Part shown: positions 13,918 to 25,933 of the stretch, piece by piece | Numbering within the stretch: position 1 is the stretch's first letter | Layout: every line of letters starts with the position of its first letter | DNA from: Talpa occidentalis | Lineage: Eukaryota > Chordata > Mammalia > Eulipotyphla > Talpidae | Assembly (NCBI RefSeq): GCF_014898055.3 | Contig: NW_023601322.1 | Location: forward strand, 9,257,312-9,321,311 | Length of the DNA stretch: 64,000 nt | Reading direction: 5' to 3' | Notes under the pieces: model-generated | Seen by the model: only the letters and a program-made list of their open reading frames with translations | Told to the model about the DNA's origin: nothing | The model's database searches: none | Made by a program: the position numbers and the translations under genes

Positions 13918-14363
13918 GACACAGAAACAGTAATTCCAAAGAACACCTGCACCCCTATGTTTATAGCAGCACTGTTTACAATAGCTAAGCTTTGGAAACA
14001 ACTCAAATGCCCAAAAACAGATGACTGGATCAAGAAGATGTGGTCCATATACACCATGGAATATTACTCAGCATTCAAAAAAGATAAACACATGCAATTT
14101 GCAGCAACATGGATGGAGCTAGAAGGGATCATGTTCAGCGAAATAAGCCAGAAAGAAAAAGAAAAATACCAGATGGCCTCACTCATAGCAGGAATCTAGA
14201 AAACCTAAATAAGGGACCAGGAAAAAGAATAACTATAAGAAAGCAAAAAAATCAAAATCAACAAACAACTATGAACCAGAGATACACTATGGGGGGGCGA
14301 AGAAAGGAGTGGGGTCAAAATTAGGGGGTGGCAATTGTATGGGGAATTTAAAAATAATAATAA
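13918..14363 (+). mobile_element. 5'-truncated L1 with perfect 17-bp target duplication
   Basis: Carries the end of ORF2 (residues such as YTMEYYSAFKKD and MELEGIMFSEISQKEK, with a stop near 14199), then a 3' UTR and a TAA-rich tail. The duplication TAAAACTTCCTTTGCAG is at 13901-13917 and 14364-14380. This is a clean, fairly young LINE insertion and is too short to be active. Confidence 0.97.
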
Positions 14364-14859
14364 TAAAACTTCCTTTGCAGAAATTCCTCTTGGTTTGGTG
14401 ATTGGTTTTCTGAGCTACAAGCAAAGCAACCAGCCTCAGGCTGAAAACAATACAACCACCTAGAAGGGTTCTTGCCTGAATTAATTAAACCTGAATCCAA
14501 TCATGACTCCAGATGTAAATGTCATTTTACAGAAGAAACACTGGAAAGAGCAAACAGCTGGACACCCCGAGGAAGCAATCAACCAGAGCCAGGAAAACAT
14601 CCTCATTATCTAGAATGTACATTCCACAGGCTAAAGGACCCACTTCCAAATAAATCGATAGTATAAGAATCTGCAGAATATATGAATAAAGGGATTTTCA
14701 ACACATATTAATCAAATGTAATCTATGGCTCTTATCTGGAGCCTGATTTGAATAAATCAACATTTAAAAGACCCCTTTAAGAAAATCAAAGAAGATTGAC
14801 TATGTACTGGTTATTCAATAATGTCAAAAAATTGCAATTTATTAATGCTAATGCTATGT

Positions 14860-15332
14860 TGTAACAGCAGGGAGGACACAAGCAGGATCCTTATGATCTG
14901 AGCAGATGGAGTAAAGGAGGACAGTCCTGGAGCCCTCGGTGACTTTTGCAGGCTTTTATTAGGATTTACCAGGCACACAGCAGGCAGGGGTGGTGGGGGG
15001 TCGGGAGGCTGGCAGGCCTCCCCGCCCCCAGCAAATCTTCACTCTTTCTGGGCTCTCCGGTGTTCTCTGCTGGCCTTGTTCTCTGCTGCGCTCATGGTTC
15101 TGCTCTCTCCATTCATTCTGCTTCTCTGCTCGTGCTTCTTCCATTTGTTCTGCTGGTGTCCCCATGACGCCGCCCTGATAAGTTCAGCCTTAGCCCAGGT
15201 GTACCCACTTACGCATGCCCGTACCCTACTCCAGGTGCCCGCCATCAGGCACGCATTCAGGACCGCAAGGATCCACCATCTATCCTGATGGCGGGAGGGC
15301 AGAAAAGCCTGATATCATTTACTTACCCTACA
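14860..15332 (-). mobile_element. Solo LTR of an endogenous retrovirus, copy 1
   Basis: On the minus strand it starts TGTAGGGTAAG, has a poly-A signal AATAAAA followed by GCCTGCAAAA, and ends CTGTTACA. TG..CA ends and a perfect 5-bp duplication TATGT (14855-14859 and 15333-15337) mark it as an integrated LTR without internal sequence. Minus- and plus-strand ORFs of about 60-73 codons inside are not genes. Confidence 0.88.
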
Positions 15333-15337
15333 TATGT

Positions 15338-17440
15338 TTATTATGTAAAAAAAAAAAAAAAAAAACCAAAACACCAAAACATCCTCATCAGCCAGGCATA
15401 CTGAAGTACATACCGAGAATATAATGTGGTGTTTGGGGTTTGCTTTAAAATAATCCAGAAAAATCAAGGGACTAGGTGAAGTAAGGTTTGCAAAACATCG
15501 ATTAACTATTGAAGATGGGTGATGGGTACGTGAGGGGGTGTTTCTACTTTTGCACATGCTTGAAAATTTATGGAATAAACACTTATTTTAAGGGGGTCTT
15601 TAGGGGGATCGGTTTGAAAAGCCTTTGTTTTGTACTTGAAAGGTAAAATTGGACAAGCGTTAGCCCCAGCGGGGACTAAGTGCCTGATATAAAATGACAC
15701 TGTTGTGTAATTACGGTTTGTGGAGACCAGAGGAGGGAAACATCCTCCCTGATTCTCATATAGGAGATTTCTCTGGGCTCAATTACCTCCTGGCTTCTAC
15801 GGCCGAGGTCCCAGCCAGCACCAAGCCCGGAGCTCCTTCACAAATGAGGTGAAGATTGTGCCTCATCCCCAGATGATCCAGTTACAGCACAACCCACACG
15901 GCCAGGATGTGGCACAGAAACCAGGCCCCTCCTGCCGGTGCGGACATCTCAAGCTGAAATCTGCTCTAATAGCCTGACATCTGCTCACATCCTGAGTGAA
16001 GTGACTGAAAACACAAAGTTCACCGAGCACTGGCGATGTGCATTTTAAGAAAATACTGTTTTAAATGAACGGCTGAGCTCCTTGTCTTAAATCACACCTC
16101 CTCCTTGTCTACCCCCACCTGCATTATCACCACCGCCCTCACGTCCATCGAAAGGGCCCGGTGGGAGAGCCGCGCGCAGATGGGGCCAGCCCCCCGGGCA
16201 GCGGGACAAGCGGCCCCCAGGGAATCGTAGGCAGAGTTTAGCAGCCACCGGCCATGTCTCTGGTCCCTTGAAGCCAGATGCTGTCATTCTCTGCGGAGGG
16301 TGTCAGCACACACCACCCAGCCCCCTCCAGGGCACAGGACCACCCCCTGCCCGGTGTTGCCAGCAAATGAGTCCCAGCTGAACCACCTGGCCTGAAAACA
16401 GCCTCGTCCCCCAAGAACCCCATGTCCTGAGCAACCAGCGAGTGGTCAGCTCAGGAGAACGAAGGCCTCACCCGCTCCGCACCATGGAACAACTGCGGGA
16501 CCCGGCCGGCTTCGGAGCTCCCGGCAGGAGTAGCTGAAGCCACGTCTCCCTCTGCCAACCTCGCGCCCTCCTCCCTCCTCCACTGTTTTGCTCCCAAGAA
16601 CACTCCCTGACAAACTTCCGGCAGCGAAGCCCCATCCCAGACTGTGCTTCCCAAATAACCAAACCCAGCACACCCCAAGGCACACCCCTCACAAGTCAAG
16701 TCAGGCCAAGTCCCTCAGCTAGGCCATATCCGAGGGAAGGTGGAGCCACCTGCTCCTGCCTCCTGCTTTCTTGGCCTCAAGCACTATGCAGAGGAGGGCA
16801 GCAGAGAGCGAGTGGTGGACCCCACTCTCAGAGCACCCCCATCCACCCCACGGACAGGCCTCGCTGCAGAGGAGCCCTGCGGCCAGCAGCACAGTTTCCT
16901 CCCTCTTTGCTGAAAGTACCTGGATACAAAGAATGGGAACTGGCGCCCTTGCCTGAAAGCACCAGGTGCCGAGTCAGTGTGGCTTCTTCTGCTTCCCGCC
17001 CCCCAGGCGGGGCCAGCCAGGCAGGGGGCGCCTGCTGGGACAGAGAGGCACCCCAACAGAAGGGGCTGTCTCCAGTGCCTCGGCTCCAAGGGTCTTGCCT
17101 CTTGTGTTCGCGCTGGAGCCTGGCCCAGGGCCTGGCGCTCAGTCGCTCACTGAATACTGATTTAATGCAAGAAAGAGAAGAGAGGGAGGAGGCCCGAGGA
17201 GATGCCACCCTCGCCAGGAACCTCTTCTTGGCTTTGCAACCAAGACACCACCCATTCTGTCCCGGGACCTCGGGTGCGCTGATGGCAGGGCCCACCCATG
17301 GTCCTCTGTGTCCCTACTGCCTGCCCTGAGTCTGGGACGGGTAGGTGCTTGTGAATCTGTATGGGAGGATTCAGCAAGGCGTGCGGCTGAAGGGCAGTGT
17401 TTAGAGCACCAGTGCTCAGCAGCACACCCCTCAAATCTTA
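15338..17440. other. Intergenic DNA, GC-rich in its second half
   Basis: From 16100 to 17340 the sequence is GC-rich with long open frames on both strands (for example 155 codons minus at 16828-17295 and 140 plus at 16907-17329). None has a recognisable domain, start context or flanking exons, so I call none. An A19 run occurs near 15347-15365. Confidence 0.5.
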
Positions 17441-17800
17441 CCAGTTTAAATGGCCGTTATTTGCTCACCGTTCGGGGCTCAGCAGGGAGTCTTCTGTGGG
17501 GTCACTCAGGAGTCTGTAGGGTCCACAAAGGCTTCACTGGCATGTCCTGGGCTACCAAGGGCACCTCAGTTCTCTTCCCTGTGGCCTCTGCAGCAGGAGA
17601 GCTGGCTTGTCCCTGGCAGTGCAGCCTCTACAGGGCAGGCCCCCAGGTCCCCAGCCCCGATGCAGCCTCTGCTTGGGTCACCTGCGCCCATGCACACTGG
17701 GAATTCCAGGCACATGATCTGGCCCAGTCACGTGGGAGGAAACCCCACCAGGCTCAGATCCTGTGAGGAGAGATTCATTAGCAGCCAGGGACTGTGCAGC
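17441..17800. repeat. Ancient interspersed repeat, family not named
   Basis: GCCGTTATTTGCTCACCGTT followed by CGGGGCTCAGCAGGGAGTCT, and later CACGTGGGAGGAAACC, resemble an old dispersed mammalian repeat. The subfamily is not identified. Confidence 0.4.
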
Positions 17801-18414
17801 AACCCGCCAGGGCCACTAACACAGGTTGAGCCACTTAGGACCAGAGTTCTGGAAGAATTCTTTTGTTCCTCCCCCCACTAATTCTTAAGTAACTGGTCTT
17901 GGATTTAGGAATTTCAGAGGCAACAAAGTATTTCCACCACCGGATGTGTGGTGAGATCTTTTGGCGTCAGCCCCCTGCAGCCTGGTGCTTAAAATCTATC
18001 AGCACATACCACGGTCGGGGTGGGGGGCAGCTGGCCCTGGGCTGTCTGGTTTCCAATATTATTTCCCTTTTCTGTGCTGGAAAAGGGGAATGAAGGAACA
18101 GGCTGCTGTAGGCTTGGGGCAAATCCATCTGGGAGAGCCCATCAGCCAGTGGGAGGTAGGGCAGCGGGGGGCGAGGTATGGAAGGGGTGCACTCTTTACA
18201 CACCTTTAAGGATTTGCAGACCAGGCAAGCTCAGCCCTAGCAACTGACTACCGCTGGTTCAACTCTGTTCCCACGGCCTCGGAATAAAAAAGAATCTGTA
18301 AACATGCTAGAGGATTCTCAGACAGGCTCAGAGAGACCCTGAGAAAGAACGAGGATTCCAGGCATTCCACAGCAAGTCCAGGGCAGTCTGCCCCACAGGT
18401 TTTCTCTGGACCTA

Positions 18415-18483
18415 TTAATTCTCTAATTATGTTGCTAAAGCTACTTACTGAAAATGAGTTTGTAGCACGCCTCAATTGACTGG
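18415..18483 (+). repeat. Local duplicated element, copy A
   Basis: About 69 bp matching 19856-19924: shared TTAATTCTCTAATTATGTT and AAAATGAGTTTGTAGCA blocks with scattered substitutions. Flanks on either side are unrelated. Confidence 0.75.
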
Positions 18484-19855
18484 CGCTGCAGCGGGCGGGG
18501 AAAGCAGGCCTTCCAAGGGCTTGCTGTTTGTAGCATTTCCCAGAGCTGCTATCCACCAAACAGCTCACAGGCCAGGCTCTACAGTAAACAAACCTTGTTA
18601 GGCTTTAACCCAGAAAGTGGTGTCAGGAAAATCGACTCAGCTTTCCAGCCCTGATCATAGTTCACAGATCCTGTGTTTGATGGATCCGTCCCCCTGAGCT
18701 TTCTCTTCCCCATCTACCACCCAAGATAAAGAATGGAAAGAATTTTTTTTTGTAACCTCTAAGAGCAAACTGCAGAATATTGGCATCTTCACCGTGTGGT
18801 GGGGAAGGTTCTGTGAGGGCCAGGATTGCTAGATATCCACATAAAAATAAAAATGCTCAGTTAAACTAACATTCCAGATAAACAAGGAAAATTTTTTAGT
18901 ATCTGCATGTCCCAGACAGTATTTAGGACAGTCAGATACTAAAAATGTATTAGGTACTAACAATGTACCTAAAAATTTAGGATATCCTGTATCTGCCTGG
19001 AACCCCAAGTGACAGCAGGGTTTGTAAGGGATGCTGTTGGGTTTGGGGAGGCAGGTCTGGGGTGCTGGATAGGGACAGAGCTTTGGAGTCACACAGGTCT
19101 GGGGGCTTTGTGTTTCTCTGCATTATTTGTAGTGTGAACAAATTAATGAACTTCTGTGGGCCTCAGTTTCCCCAGGAAGAGTGTCTGTGGGAGATAATAC
19201 TTCCTTCGTTAGGTGGTTGATAGAGATAAATTTGAAAATTCATGTAACAGATGCCAGCACTAATTGTTAACCCACAGTTGTTGCTCAACAGACGTTAGTC
19301 CCACTCTCCTCATAGTGTCAGCTTTGGGGTCAGCGGCTGAGGAAACGAGTCATTTTGTGGAAGGACATTGTGAGCAATGCAGCCACTCGTAAAACCCTCG
19401 CCTCCTTCCTTTCAACTTCTCTGTGGCTTAGGTGGTTCAAAGCCAAGGCCTGAGGAACAGTGGGTTTCTCAACCTGCCCAGGACAGCCCTGCAGCCCACA
19501 GATCTGAAGAGAACCAGCTAGAAGTCGTGCTGGTGAAACTAAACCTGTGTCCACCTTCAACAACCTGGCCAGGATGATCAGCTGAAAGCTTCACTGAAAC
19601 CTCTCCTATCTGTAAGGTGCTGATTTTACAAACGACCCGACCCAACATTCACTTGACTTGTGAGGCTGGCTCCCTCCGGTGTCTCTCCTCTGTCTTCTGT
19701 GTGGCCCGGGGCGACCCAACTTCATGTCATTCTCCATTTCCCAGGCTAATGAAGAACTGCAGCATCGATGATCAGATGCTCCAAGGATGGTGAATGCTTC
19801 CAGCTGTGAGTATTTGTCTTGATACTGATTTGTATAATTGTCTTGATTACAGAGT
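18484..19855. other. Intergenic DNA between the two duplicated elements
   Basis: Contains a probable MIR at 19075-19290. No gene or other recognised repeat. Confidence 0.5.
19075..19290 (+). repeat. MIR fragment
   Basis: GCTTTGGAGTCACACAGGTC, GGGCCTCAGTTTCCCCAGGA and GAGATAATACTTCC follow MIR order on the plus strand. Confidence 0.65.
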
Positions 19856-19924
19856 TTAATTCTCTAATTATGTTACTGATGCAACTTATTTAAAATGAGT
19901 TTGTAGCATGCCTGGATCAACTGG
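19856..19924 (+). repeat. Local duplicated element, copy B
   Basis: Partner of 18415-18483, in the same orientation, 1.44 kb away. Confidence 0.75.
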
Positions 19925-20558
19925 GGGAAAAATCAGTTGTTTTGGGTAGGGAGGGGAAATTGAGGCAAATTTGTAGCAACTCAGTTGTTCTAACCTGGTT
20001 GTGCAGAATTCTGGAAGTTAGTGACCCACATGTGTCCTATAGTCAGCTAATGTTAAAAGAAAAAAAAAAAGCCATTTCCTGCAAGAGAAATGAGACCCGG
20101 CAAGATTGCCATTGTTCTCATTATGGTGGCAGTTCCCTCAGAGCACAAGAATCTGCACACTCTTTTCAAATCAGCATTAAGGAAGTTGAAATCGTTTCCC
20201 TTTAATGAAAATACAAACTCATTTGAGTGTTTAAAAATACCCCTTGAGCACAGGATCCATTGCTATCCTGGTTACAAGGATGTTGTTTATAAAAGTTTTA
20301 ATTAAATAATGAGGGGGGAAAGCAATAATTTAAGAGTGAAATTACCCCAAAGAATACTTTGTCTCATTGTTAACTTCTTCAGAAAGCTCTAAAGCCTACA
20401 GAAGCCTTGTTTTTAAGGAACAGAACAAAACAACTTCTGTCCATCATTAGCAGTGATTTTTAAGAGTCAATCTGTGGGCATTATCAAGTGCCCGTGAGGA
20501 CAGGGAGCAATTGGAGCTCTCCTGCTTGAGAGCTCTCCATAAATACACACATATATAA

Positions 20559-21006
20559 TGTAAGAGCAGGACTGGACACGGGGCAGGTTTTTTAATATCT
20601 GGCAGACCGGGTAAAGGAGGAGTCAGAGTCCTCAGCGGTTTTTTGCAGGTCTTTTATTGGGATTACCAGGTACACAGCAGGCAGGGGTGCTGGGGGGCTG
20701 GGAGGCTGCCAGATCTCCCAGCCCCCAGCAAGTCTTCATTCTATCTGGGCTCGCCGGCCTTCTCTGCTTCTCTCTCGGCTTCTGCTACTTCTTTCTTGGC
20801 TTCTTGGCTTCTCTTTTGGCTTCTACTGGCGTCCCCGTGACGCCGCCCTTAAAAAGCACAGTCTTAGCCCAGGTGAATCCCATCTCCCTAGGCCCACACC
20901 CTACTCCAGGTGCCCGCCATCAGGCATGCATTCAGGACCTCAAGGATCCATCATCTATCCTGATGGCGGGAGGGCAGAAAAGCCTGACATTTTTCCTTAC
21001 CCTACA
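20559..21006 (-). mobile_element. Solo LTR of an endogenous retrovirus, copy 2
   Basis: Same family and orientation as 14860-15332, 448 bp. Shared blocks include the TGATGGCGGG repeat pair, GGCGGCGTCACGGGGAC and the AGGCAGGGGTGCTGGGGG region. The flanks share ATAA (20555-20558 and 21007-21010), a weaker duplication than in copy 1. Confidence 0.85.
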
Positions 21007-21535
21007 ATAATAAGTCCCACACCTAGGAATCTACCCAAGAAAAAATAAAACCCATGTTCACACAAAAGCCTGTATGTGGAGGATTATAGTGGGTTTATAG
21101 GTAACCACTCAAACTGGAAATAACCCAGATTGCTCAACTGGTGAAAGTATAAACAAACCATGCACATCCAGGGAAAAGAATACTACTCAGCCATGAAAAG
21201 GAACAAATTACTGGTCCATGCCAAGCAAGCATCATGTGCTATGGAAGAGGCCATACTAGATGGCAATATATCATGTGACTTCATTCACTGCAGAAAACGC
21301 AAAACTTAAGAGGCAGAACACATGAGAGGATGCTGGGGAATGGGCAGGGGAATCCTCTGACTTCAAGGGACCAGGAGGGAACATTTGCAAATTGGGAATG
21401 TTCTGGCTTGCTCATGATGGTGGTTATGTGTGTTTATGAGAATTCAAAGATCTGTAATCTAGAAATGGTGAGTTTTTACTGCATGTAAATTATGCTGACT
21501 CAGTAAAACATATTTATTTCATTTATCTATTAAAA
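21007..21535 (+). repeat. Old L1 3' fragment
   Basis: CACACCTAGGAATCTACCCA, ATACTACTCAGCCATGAAAA and GTGACTTCATTCACT follow L1 ORF2-end order. The ORF is broken. Confidence 0.65.
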
Positions 21536-21543
21536 AAAAAACC

Positions 21544-21980
21544 ACCATCAGTCATTAGACCCTCTCCACCCTTGTTCCTTCTTCTTCACCTCTGGTAACT
21601 TCAGTTCTGTTGCCAAAGTCCACTGGTTTGTTTGTTTGTTTTGTTTGTTCATCTGCTTTGTTTCCTTGATAGTTGAAATCATACAATATTTGTCTTTTTC
21701 CTTCTGACTTTGCTTCACATACTTCCTCGAGTTCCTTCCATTTTACTGCAAATGGTAAAATTCCGTCTTTCCTTATAGCTGAATATACTCCATTGTATAG
21801 ATATACGACTTCTCTATTCATTCTATCAGGGGGCACTTAGGTTATTTCCATATCTTAGCTATTGTGAATAATGTTGCAATAAACTCTAGGGTGCATAGAA
21901 CGCTTTGAGTTAATGACTCCATATTCTTCAGGTAGATATATCCAGAAGTGGGATGGCTGAATCATATGGTAGTTCAATAA
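21544..21980 (-). repeat. L1 3' fragment
   Basis: On the minus strand it encodes broken ORF2 C-terminal sequence (NGVYSAIRKDGILPFA, KWKELEEVCEAKSEGK). Plus-strand text such as GTGAATAATGTTGCAATAAA is the classic reverse-complement L1 signature. Confidence 0.85.
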
Positions 21981-22066
21981 AAATGATTTCAAAAACAGCC
22001 ACTTTATGCCCTGCTAAGTATCATGCTAATGTTGAATAAACTTGTCATTAAAATAATGCAAACAAG

Positions 22067-22362
22067 GGGCCTCCCTGGTGGTAAAAGGGATTAAGCACGG
22101 CACTATGAAGCAATCCACCCCCCCCCCCCCCCCCCGCAGCCTCTGCAGCAGGAGTTCAAACCCCAGCCGGCCAGGGAGAAATCCACATGGCGAAGCAGAC
22201 CTCTCCTGTCTTGCCTGCTGCTCCCCTCAGCAGTGTATTTTGGCCAGTCTGCCTGTTCTGTTCCCCATTCTGTCTCTGGTGGATCCTCTCACCTCCCTAC
22301 CCCCACATCTCTGGACTGTACCCCCGCTCTTGTATGCATAAATAAATCTTTTTTTAAAAATG
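22067..22362 (+). repeat. tRNA-derived SINE with C18 tract
   Basis: Head GGGCCTCCCTGGTGGTAAAA, body and A tail, flanked by ATGCAAACAAG (22056-22066 and 22363-22373). A run of 18 C at 22118-22135 sits between the A and B boxes and is not in the other copies. Confidence 0.95.
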
Positions 22363-22373
22363 ATGCAAACAAG

Positions 22374-23340
22374 CCTGGGGAAGGTGGCAGGCCCTTTGTG
22401 CTTCACCAAACAGCCCAGAAGCTGGATTATAGCTGCTTTGCTCTGAGCAGGAGACAGATACACTGATTGACAGGGAGCCTGACTGTAGTTCCCTTGGATC
22501 AGTGGCCCCATGCGTCTCTCCTGGAAGAGATCTTCTGTCCACGCACATCTGTTCGTGGGCCACACCAACCATGGATGCCCGGACATGAAAGGTCCAGTGG
22601 CTACTTGGTGTGTATTTGTTTGCTTGACTCTGCAGATTCCTCAACCATGTCATGGTGGCTGCTTCTTATCATGACTCCCAACTAAAAAAAAAAGTGTTTT
22701 CTGGAGCATTACAGAAAGAATAGAAATTAGAATGGCAAAAAAAAAAAAAAATGGGCGTAGGAATCTCTCCTTCTCACCGTGTCCTCATTCATTGTTACAC
22801 CTGAGCCACGACACATGGTCCAGGCAGCCGCTCTCCTTCACCCTCCTCTGGACACACTCCTGCGCCCAGCCTGACTGTCCCAAGGGCTCTTGTTCTAGGA
22901 TAGTGGCCTGATAAGACTAAGCCCCAGACTATTGACAGCAATCTGGTTCAAAAGTTATATTGCGATAATCACAGATGTTCTCTTGAAACCTGGACTGTCT
23001 TATGTATAAACTGGATGTCATTTATACACAGCACATACACGCTATACTTAACCAAAATGTGTGTACTGCAAAACATGTGTATATGTCTACATAGTACAGT
23101 ATATAAACATTGTGTGTGAACTCTATATTATATAGATATTTGCATATGCACACAAGTATATGCAGCCTGTGGGTAGTGAACAGTGGAAATGAAATGTCTG
23201 GGAGTCGAAGAGCTGGGGAAAAAGCAGCTATTGCATGCATCAGCACAGCAGCCTGAAGGAAGATGGAGAAAAATCGGGGAGCAGAAATAGAAGGGCAGTG
23301 TCTGGAGCTACCTCATTTCTGCCCTTCCAACACCAAGGTT
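22374..23340. other. Intergenic DNA, no gene seen
   Basis: An A-rich run near 22737-22752 and AT-rich ATGTGTATATG-like sequence at 23030-23165. No supported gene. Confidence 0.5.
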
Positions 23341-25933
23341 TTTATTTCCCTGATTTCTTGAGATTGCTCCAAATTGACCTGATTTCACCTAAGTGGGTTC
23401 CTCACCCCTGAAACCTATCAATAAAACCTATGAGGCAGTCAGAAATAGTTGCTGGTTTCAGCTACCATGGATAGGGGCTTGAGGTTGAACAACATTTAAG
23501 AAAACAACGCTGTGGATGCATGCGTGCAGACTGAGGCATAAGTCCAAACTCTGCCCTTTGAGTTGAGGGTATTTCCCAGGGAAGATGAGACTCGAACTTT
23601 GCCTTGAAATAAAGGCAATATGCCCACTGGAGCAAAAGGAGTGAACAGCATGATTTCTAGGAAAAGACCAAGCTCCAAAAGAGTGATTGGTAGATTTTAT
23701 TCCAGCAATATCTTACCACTTTCTTACAAAGAGCACTGTTCAAGCAAGACACGAAGGACAGTCTTTTATGGTCACATAAAAGTTTAATAATCTCTTTATC
23801 CTATCCCCTTAACAACTTCTCATGATCTTCATTTCATTCTGTTAACATTTGTCACACACATCTCTAGAATACACAGACAGACCTTTATTTGCTATACATT
23901 TCCTTTCATTTCATTGTTTTCGAATCAATACAGAATTAGTAGGGATGAATGTGGGAGAGAATACTACCTTTTCGTGAAGTAGATTCTTATGTGTTTATTT
24001 AGCACCTCTTATTTAAGGAGCTTAAGGTACTTTAATATTCACTGTAGCATCCTTTTGTTATCTCTGGGTAGGGAAAGTGTCAAAAATTATCATTAGTGCC
24101 TTTTATAGAAAGAAAAGAGAGAAAGCACAGAAAGGTAAAGTAGTATCAGCGGGATCAAGACAGTCACAGTTGAAACTTGGATTTTTAGCTCAGCATTCTA
24201 CCTTGTAAACTAAAGTTTTAGAACATGTAGTCCACATCAAAAGGTTGTTTTTTATAACCTCTCCCTTTCCCTGGTTGTTGACTAAAAGGGCAGAGCAGAC
24301 AGTAAATTCCCACCAACTGATGATCCTGGTGATGCAGTTATTCCCTGCAGGTTTTTGAATTCAGCTGAGGAGCCCCAAGCTTTGGAGAGCTGCCCTCTGA
24401 TTCTCCATTACAAAGCAGAACTGAAGGCTACTATTCCAGCATTTTCTAGGGATCTGCTGCCAGAAGGGACAGACTGACAGTCAGCAGTCATTCCCCTCGG
24501 CTGGGCATCTGTGGCCACTGAAGTCTGGACAGTGGCCGTGATGAGCCCTCTTACACCCTCCCAAGACCATAAAATTAATGTTAATGGGCTTCAGGATTTT
24601 AATTTCTCCCCAATAAATGCCCACAACAGACAGAACCACCGAGGTAATTTCCTTTCCATCTGACTCAGGATGTCTCCTCACACGAGGACTGGTGCTAAAA
24701 GAAAAAAAATCTTTTGGATAAAAGTTTCTCTAACTCACAATACGAGCATTTGGTTTTTAATTTAATTTACACTAGAAAGCAGCAGGTATGTGTTCCAGTC
24801 CTACCAGGGGGAAATTAGACGCACGGTTCTGCGGGTCTATGGTCCACAGTCTCCTGCCTTTCTTCTCTAGACCGAGCACGCCCTAATATTTCCACTTCAT
24901 TCTTTCTTTCCTGAGCTTCCCCAGCACCTTCCTTCCTCTTTATGTGCAGGCAACCCCCATATCCGAGTCATTCCCGGTTCTTTTCCAGAGAAAAAGCAAG
25001 CCAAGCTGCACAACTAGGGTTTTTGAGATGCAGTTATCAAAGTGCCTGCTGCCTCTGCTGCACTGGAGTGAATAAATTCCCCATTTGGGGGTGGCTTAGG
25101 GGCAGAGGACACACCTGCAACTTAGTTCTGCCTAAGGATTGACACAGACTTCAAAACATGGGGGGTTCCCCGTTTCCTTTTTTAGAAAAACGGGAACCCA
25201 GAAACGTTTTCAAAAAATTAAAATCCCCTCACTTGCTCCCTGAGCCTCTCTCCAGGCTTCACATTTCTCACTTTTTGTAAAAATGCTTAGGACCCCCCCC
25301 CCCCCATGCATCACCAAAACACAGGCGCCGACTTGTGAGGAGCAAGAACATTTAAAGGCCAGTCATTCTCAGGAGAATGTTCAAGAAAATCCTTAAAAAG
25401 GCAAAAAAGTAGGGGGGAGGGAAGTATCGAGAAAGATGTTACAGGAGTGAAATACAAATATGGGGGTGTCGGATATAGAGACAGGAATGAGTACAGACGT
25501 AAACAGAGACAAACTGCTGCTGAGATGATCAGGCGGTGAAGGGGAGTGAGAAAAACCAGCCAAGTAGAGAGCGGAGCCGCCTGCGAGCCCCTGGACATCG
25601 GTGAGCGGCACAACAAGTGCATGTTTTTCAAAAATACCCCGATTCTACGACGAGCCAGGAAGGCAGACGATGGCGGATGATTGGACGCAGATGTACCGGA
25701 TGAAGAGTCGCTGGGGTGTAGATTGGGGGTAGATCGGGGGGTACCTCCTCGTCCCGGCCCCGCCCAGACGCGTGGAGCCCCGCCCCGCCCCGCCGCAGGT
25801 GCGCGAGCCCCGCCCCGCCCCGCGCAGGTGCGCCGCAGGTGCGCCAGGTGGACGCGCCGCCCGACGGGGCCCGCGCGGGGCGGCCTGGTCCGCGGCGAGG
25901 GGGTCGCCCGGCCGCACTGCGGGTTCCGGCCGC
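23341..25933 (-). other. TNFRSF11A: Probable 3' UTR of TNFRSF11A (end not fixed)
   Basis: Sequence downstream of the TGA stop on the gene strand. AATAAA signals on the minus strand occur at 23994-23999, 23884-23889, 23696-23701 and 23341-23346, giving 3' UTRs of about 1.9-2.6 kb. Which is used cannot be told from the sequence. The first 200 bases are CpG-rich; below about 25.3 kb the sequence is ordinary and contains no SINE of the local family. A C13 run lies at 25293-25305. Confidence 0.4.
25775..25845. repeat. 30-bp GC-box/E-box tandem repeat after the stop codon
   Basis: Two nearly perfect units (25775-25804 and 25805-25833) plus a partial third (25835-25845). Each unit contains a triple CCCCGCC block, an SP1-type GC box on the gene strand, and GCAGGTGCGC, which carries a CACCTG E-box on the gene strand. 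The array begins 89 bases past the stop. The two full units differ by one base of length. Confidence 0.85.

Noticed and set aside
13816..14199. 127-codon plus-strand frame
   Set aside because: It is the end of L1 ORF2 fused by chance to upstream unique sequence.
14946..15288. Cys/Leu-rich short frames resembling secreted peptides
   Set aside because: They lie inside a solo LTR and recur in altered form in the other two copies.
16828..17329. Overlapping 155- and 140-codon frames
   Set aside because: Both strands open together in GC-rich DNA; no recognisable protein family.
1..23300. Search for exons of a neighbouring gene (ZCCHC2 is next in human)
   Set aside because: No exon with recognisable protein sequence; in human the intergenic gap is longer than this.
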